Below are positions 6,782 through 9,607 of a DNA stretch of 9,607 bases, in pieces. Location: contig CANBUA010000188.1 of assembly GCA_947372535.1 (NCBI GenBank), positions 1 to 9,607 of the forward strand, given 5' to 3'. The notes under the pieces were generated by a model. That model did not search any database and was not told where the DNA came from. It saw nothing but the letters and a program-made list of their open reading frames with translations. Position 1 is the first letter of the stretch, and each line of letters starts with the position of its first letter. A program made the position numbers and the translations under genes. This DNA comes from Burkholderiales bacterium. GTDB lineage: Bacteria > Pseudomonadota > Gammaproteobacteria > Burkholderiales > Burkholderiaceae.

Positions 6782-6961
6782 CCCGGGATTATCCGATGCA
6801 GCTTGCCTGCCGAATGAGTTGCGTATGAATGAGGGGCATTCAACGGCCGGAGTTCAGGGTTTTTTCGGATGCCTTCAGATTGCTACAAAAAAGACAATTG
6901 CACCGAGCAACCGCTTTGCGCTGGTTGCCCATCCGACGTGCTTCGATGAGGGCAAAGGACC
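6782..6961. promoter_or_regulatory. Divergent intergenic region between murU and the small secreted-peptide ORF
   Basis: A 180-bp gap between the start of murU (minus) and the ATG at 6962 (plus). It is AT-richer than its surroundings, with a T6 run (6860-6865) and an A6 run (6887-6892). Promoters for both directions are expected here, but no convincing -35/-10 pair was found on either strand; weak plus-strand candidates are TTGCCT (6803) with TATGAA (6824), spaced 15 bp, and TACAAA (6884). No terminator hairpin was seen. Confidence 0.4.
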
Positions 6962-7126
6962 ATGGCAAAAACGACATCAAGCGAAAGCGCTCGTCATTCA
7001 CGGCTTTGCAAGCTGGTGGGTGGCTTGCTGGCCTTGGCCATGAGTGCAGCCCTGTGCTTGAACTTCGTGCCTGAGGCTCAAGCCGGCGCCGGCACGGTGA
7101 TCCAGGCCAGCGCTGCTGCCGCTTAA
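6962..7126 (+). CDS. Small ORF: 54-aa putative secreted or membrane peptide
   Basis: Translation from ATG 6962 gives a 54-residue peptide that I do not recognise. It has a polar N-terminus with basic residues (RHSRLCK), a hydrophobic core of about 17 residues (LVGGLLALAMSAALCLN) and a possible signal-peptidase site after PEAQA, leaving only about 13 mature residues (GAGTVIQASAAAA). An in-frame TGA at 6947-6949 limits the upstream end. AAAGGA (6954-6959) lies only 2 nt before the ATG, and GAGGG (6948-6952) 9 nt before it; either could serve as ribosome binding site. Its TAA (7124-7126) interlocks with the stop of the convergent transglutaminase gene. The signal-peptide character supports a real gene, but its small size and alanine-rich end leave doubt. 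Confidence 0.5.
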   Translation: MAKTTSSESARHSRLCKLVGGLLALAMSAALCLNFVPEAQAGAGTVIQASAAAA

Positions 7127-8016
7127 AGCGTTGGGGCCGTCAGCCAGAGGGCGGCCGCATCCGTCGACAAGGCATCGCCGTCACGCACGGGCGCGACGAT
7201 GCCCTGGGCCTCGTCCACGATGGCCGTGGCCATGATCATGGGCGCTTGCGCCGTGACACCGCCGAAGATCGTCGCGAAGGCCACATCGGCCGCGTCACGG
7301 CCCGTGCCGATGCGCACCATGCCGGACGGGATCGCCGTGCCGGATGGGTCGAACATGTACCAGCGGTGGCCCAGGTAGACCTCCACATAGGCGTGGAAAT
7401 CCGGTGGCCCCAAGGCTGGGTCTGCGCCGAAATCGGTGCCGGTGGTGCAACGGGCCGGGATGTTGACCGCGCGGCACAGCGCAATCATCAAATGCGCAAA
7501 ATCACGGCAAACGCCCACGCGGTGAAGCAAGGTCTCGACGGCCGAGGTATTGCTGTTGGAGGTGTTGGAGGCAAAGGTGACCTGCTTGCGCACCCAGTCC
7601 TGGATGGCCACCACGCGTGAATAGCCCTGCGGCAAGCTGCCGAACTCGCGCATGGCCAGCTGCACGAACTGGTCGGCTTGGCAGTACCGGCTGGGGTAGA
7701 TGTAAGGCAACACCTCCGTCGGCAGGTACTGAATCGGGATTTCAGCAATCTGCGCGGGGTCGGCCCGGTGGTGATTGAGGCTGATCGTGGCCGCATAGGA
7801 CACATCGAGCTGACCTGGATTGGCGCGCAGGCGCAGGTAGCGGTTGCGCGTGGCCGGGTCGGTGTCGATGCGCCCAGTGATGGGCTGGCTGAGGATCAGG
7901 CGCTCCTCGGTGACGAACTGGGAAGCGGTGTTGGCGGCGTGGACGTTGAAGATGAAGTCGGCGCCGTGAGGGTCGATCTGGTACGTCAGGTCCACTCGCA
8001 GTTCGATGCGAATCAT
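7123..8016 (-). CDS. Transglutaminase-like cysteine protease-fold protein
   Basis: A 297-aa bacterial transglutaminase-family protein. The N-terminal half (about 1-110) is a beta-rich region of the type found ahead of transglutaminase-like cores. The core follows, with the likely triad Cys170 (GVCRDFAH), His208 (DFHAYVEVYL) and Asp223 (MFDPSGTA). The family includes peptidases and amide-forming or hydrolysing enzymes; the substrate here is unknown. No signal peptide is visible, so it is probably cytoplasmic. ATG 8016 directly begins the conserved N-terminus; a weak GAAAGA-type ribosome site and a small hairpin precede it. It lies 63 bp downstream of hmp on the same strand without a clear terminator between, so read-through from hmp is possible. 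No nearby gene suggests its job. Confidence 0.88.
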   Translation of the reverse strand: MIRIELRVDLTYQIDPHGADFIFNVHAANTASQFVTEERLILSQPITGRIDTDPATRNRYLRLRANPGQLDVSYAATISLNHHRADPAQIAEIPIQYLPTEVLPYIYPSRYCQADQFVQLAMREFGSLPQGYSRVVAIQDWVRKQVTFASNTSNSNTSAVETLLHRVGVCRDFAHLMIALCRAVNIPARCTTGTDFGADPALGPPDFHAYVEVYLGHRWYMFDPSGTAIPSGMVRIGTGRDAADVAFATIFGGVTAQAPMIMATAIVDEAQGIVAPVRDGDALSTDAAALWLTAPTL

Positions 8017-8029
8017 CTGGTCTTTCGGG

Positions 8030-8045
8030 GCGGGTGGTTACCCGC
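8030..8045. repeat. Small inverted repeat between hmp and the transglutaminase gene
   Basis: A 6-bp perfect stem, GCGGGT and ACCCGC, around a 4-base loop. On the minus strand it sits 14 nt ahead of the transglutaminase start, immediately next to the region where its ribosome binding site should be. No U-run follows, so a Rho-independent terminator for hmp is unlikely. Confidence 0.35.
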
Positions 8046-8079
8046 ACAGTATGCGCCACACCGGGCCTCCCGAATTCGA

Positions 8080-9303
8080 TCAAAGCAGGTGATCGAGCAG
8101 TTCGGGCCCGAAAACCTCGCGGTGAATCCGCGCCGCAGACACGCCGGCCTTGAGCAGCGCATGCCACTGCGCCTGCATGAAACCGATGGGGCCGCACAGG
8201 TAGAACTCGCTGTCCAGGTCTTCGGGGCGCAGCACCTGGGCCAGGTCGAGGCGTCCGCTGGCCTGGAAGTCGATGCCCTGGGTGTCGGTGGCTTGCGGTG
8301 ATTCGTAGCACACCACGGTGCGCAGTTGTGGATGCTGGGCCTGCGCTGTGATCAAGTCTGCCTTCAATGCGTGGTGAGCGCCATCGCGCGCGGCGTGGGC
8401 AAAGAGCACAGGGCGCTGAGGATTGGTTGTGATCAAGGCATTGAGCACCGACACCATGGGTGTGATGCCGATCCCGGCCGAGATCAGTGCGATGCCGCGG
8501 GGCTGATCCAGCTTGGGCGCGAAATCGCCAAATGCCGGGCTGACCTGCAGCTTGTCGCCAGGCCGCAGTTGTGCATGCAGGTGCTGCGACATTTGCCCAG
8601 CCGGCAATTCACCCCATGCGTCTTCGCGCTTGACGCTGATGCGCCACCACGGCTGATGGGGTGCGTCCGAGAGGCTGTACTGGCGCAACTGCCGGAGCTC
8701 GCTCAATTCGCCCGACTCGCCCAATTGGGCCGCCACCGATGTGTACTGACCAGGCAGGAAGGCCCCTGGCGATCCGCCGCCGGGCGCCTCTAGGTAGTAG
8801 GAGATCACCTCATCGCTTTCCTGGCGCACGGCTTTGACGCTGACGGTGATCAACTCGCCCGGCTGGCTGCCTTTGTCTGCATGCAAGGCGGCTTCGGCCT
8901 CGATCAAGGTGTTGGCCAGCAGGCCATAGGCCTCGTCCCAGGCGGCGATCAGCTCGGGCGTGGCGGCATCGCCGAGCACGGCCTGGATGGCGCCCAGCAG
9001 GTGGCGCCCCACGATGGGGTAGTGCGCGGCGGTGACGCCCACCGAGGCGTGCTTGTGCACGATCCGCCCAATCACGGGTGCCAGTGCGGCCGGGTTGTCG
9101 ATGTTGGCCGCATAGGCGAACACGGCGGCAGCCAGCGATTGTTGTTGCAGGCCATTGGCTTGGTTGGCCATGTTGAAGGTGTGGCGCAACTCCGGGTGGG
9201 CGGTGAATAAACCATCGTAGAAGTGACGGGTGATGGCCACCCCGTGTTCGCGCAGCACGGGCACGCTGGCATCAATGTAGGGGCGCGAAGTGGTCGACAA
9301 CAT
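8080..9303 (-). CDS. hmp: Flavohemoprotein, nitric oxide dioxygenase
   Basis: A 407-aa cytoplasmic enzyme that converts NO and O2 to nitrate using NAD(P)H. It has an N-terminal globin domain (about 1-137), a ferredoxin-reductase-type FAD domain (about 150-260) and a C-terminal NAD(P) domain. With the start at ATG 9303 the key globin residues fall exactly at the positions known in E. coli Hmp: Tyr29 (B10), Gln53 (E7) and proximal His85 (in HKHAS). FAD binding is marked by RQYSLSDAP, and the nucleotide site by GIGITPM and YLCGPIGFM. A TTG at 9327 could extend it by eight residues, but the numbering match and AGGA (9316-9313), 9 nt before the ATG, favour 9303. It follows the NsrR-like gene on the same strand, and the gap carries a candidate promoter and operator. 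Confidence 0.96.
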   Translation of the reverse strand: MLSTTSRPYIDASVPVLREHGVAITRHFYDGLFTAHPELRHTFNMANQANGLQQQSLAAAVFAYAANIDNPAALAPVIGRIVHKHASVGVTAAHYPIVGRHLLGAIQAVLGDAATPELIAAWDEAYGLLANTLIEAEAALHADKGSQPGELITVSVKAVRQESDEVISYYLEAPGGGSPGAFLPGQYTSVAAQLGESGELSELRQLRQYSLSDAPHQPWWRISVKREDAWGELPAGQMSQHLHAQLRPGDKLQVSPAFGDFAPKLDQPRGIALISAGIGITPMVSVLNALITTNPQRPVLFAHAARDGAHHALKADLITAQAQHPQLRTVVCYESPQATDTQGIDFQASGRLDLAQVLRPEDLDSEFYLCGPIGFMQAQWHALLKAGVSAARIHREVFGPELLDHLL

Positions 9304-9323
9304 GGCAGTGATTCCTATAAGTG

Positions 9324-9341
9324 GCAAGTTAAATGCAAGAA
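9324..9341 (-). promoter_or_regulatory. Candidate NsrR operator half-site at the hmp promoter
   Basis: On the minus strand TTCTTGCATTT (9341-9331) matches the last seven bases of the NsrR half-site consensus AAGATGCATTT. A second CTTGC follows one helical turn (11 bp) later (9328-9324). The element overlaps the proposed -10, where a bound repressor would block transcription. A full inverted repeat is not present, so this is a partial match only. Confidence 0.4.
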
Positions 9342-9356
9342 ATAAGGCAGGGGCAA
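9328..9356 (-). promoter_or_regulatory. Candidate sigma70 promoter of hmp
   Basis: On the minus strand TTGCCC (9356-9351) and TTTAAC (9333-9328) are separated by exactly 17 bp, each matching the consensus at 4 of 6 positions. The start site would be near 9321, giving a leader of under 20 nt with AGGA ahead of the hmp ATG. The position between nsrR and hmp fits, but the match is only moderate. Confidence 0.4.
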
Positions 9357-9378
9357 TGACAAGGAAGGGCGATGATTC

Positions 9379-9607
9379 TCAGGACAAGGGGGCGGTGTGC
9401 GTGAGCTGGCGGTGCATGCGGATGATGATGTCACCCGTCTTCTGGCCGGTCACATCGGCCAGGGTGTATTCATCCATGCGGTCGTAGAACGCTTTCAGCC
9501 CCTGCTCCAGCGCACCCGCCAAGCCGCAAGACCGGTTGAGCGGGCAGGGGGGGGCACCACAATCGATGAGGCGTGCGTGAGATTCCAGCGCCCGAAGCAC
9601 TTGACCT
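9379..9607 (-). CDS. nsrR: Rrf2-family NO-sensing repressor NsrR, C-terminal part (5'-partial)
   Basis: The C-terminal ~76 residues of an Rrf2 regulator; the N-terminal winged-helix DNA-binding domain lies beyond the window. The frame remains open through the edge, and the first residues read GQVLRALES, as in the helix before the cluster loop of Rrf2 proteins. Three cysteines follow with spacing C-x4-C-x5-C (in DCGAPPCPLNRSCGL), the iron-sulfur ligand pattern of E. coli NsrR. FYDRMDEYTLADVTG is the typical end of the long dimer helix. NsrR holds a NO-sensitive Fe-S cluster and represses NO-detoxification genes. The adjacent hmp makes NsrR a better call than IscR, whose cysteine spacing differs slightly. 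Confidence 0.88.
   Translation of the reverse strand, partial: GQVLRALESHARLIDCGAPPCPLNRSCGLAGALEQGLKAFYDRMDEYTLADVTGQKTGDIIIRMHRQLTHTAPLS

Noticed and set aside
6841..6895. T6 and A6 runs as a possible terminator or sRNA end
   Set aside because: No stable GC-rich hairpin precedes the T-run on either strand.
6829..7074. Plus-strand frame of 81 codons overlapping the small secreted-peptide ORF
   Set aside because: Composition is Arg-rich with no domain, signal or good ribosome site; the 54-aa frame has a signal peptide and better initiation context.

Overview
The window is GC-rich, tightly packed bacterial DNA, most consistent with a betaproteobacterium of the order Burkholderiales. This placement rests on codon and amino-acid style, the nsrR-hmp pair, a MurU-type nucleotidyltransferase and overall protein character; no rRNA or other taxonomic marker is present. 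No mobile element, tRNA, rRNA or CRISPR array was seen.

Left block, plus strand, 1-5682: five closely spaced genes that look like one operon. They are (1) the C-terminal end of a YdjI-type SPFH protein with a SHOCT tail, cut by the window edge; (2) a 543-aa protein with two zinc knuckles, two DUF4178-like regions, a C-terminal membrane anchor and a Gly/Tyr-rich tail; (3) a 74-aa two-helix DUF350 membrane protein; (4) a polyamine aminopropyltransferase (spermidine-synthase fold) with about seven N-terminal membrane helices; (5) a FAD-dependent amine-oxidase-like protein with a Tat-type lipoprotein signal. The last three are coupled by TGATG and ATGA stop/start overlaps.

Middle block, minus strand, 6781-5640: a MurU-like sugar-1-phosphate nucleotidyltransferase followed, through an ATGA overlap, by S-adenosylmethionine decarboxylase (speD). 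speD converges on the oxidase gene and the two coding regions overlap tail-to-tail by 43 bp. SpeD would make decarboxylated SAM, the aminopropyl donor for the membrane aminopropyltransferase, so the convergent units probably form one functional module. The module as a whole looks like an envelope-associated polyamine pathway: donor synthesis, transfer at the membrane, and an exported flavin oxidase, with SPFH, DUF4178 and DUF350 membrane partners. This is the most interesting content of the window; its substrate and product cannot be read from sequence.

A 180-bp divergent gap (6782-6961) separates murU from a small plus-strand ORF (6962-7126) for a 54-aa peptide with a signal sequence. Its stop codon interlocks with that of the convergent transglutaminase-like gene (8016-7123).

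Right block, minus strand, 9607-8080: the C-terminal end of an NsrR-type nitric-oxide-sensing repressor, then hmp, the NO-detoxifying flavohemoprotein. The 75-bp gap between them holds a plausible promoter overlapped by an NsrR-like half-site, which suggests classical NO-inducible control.
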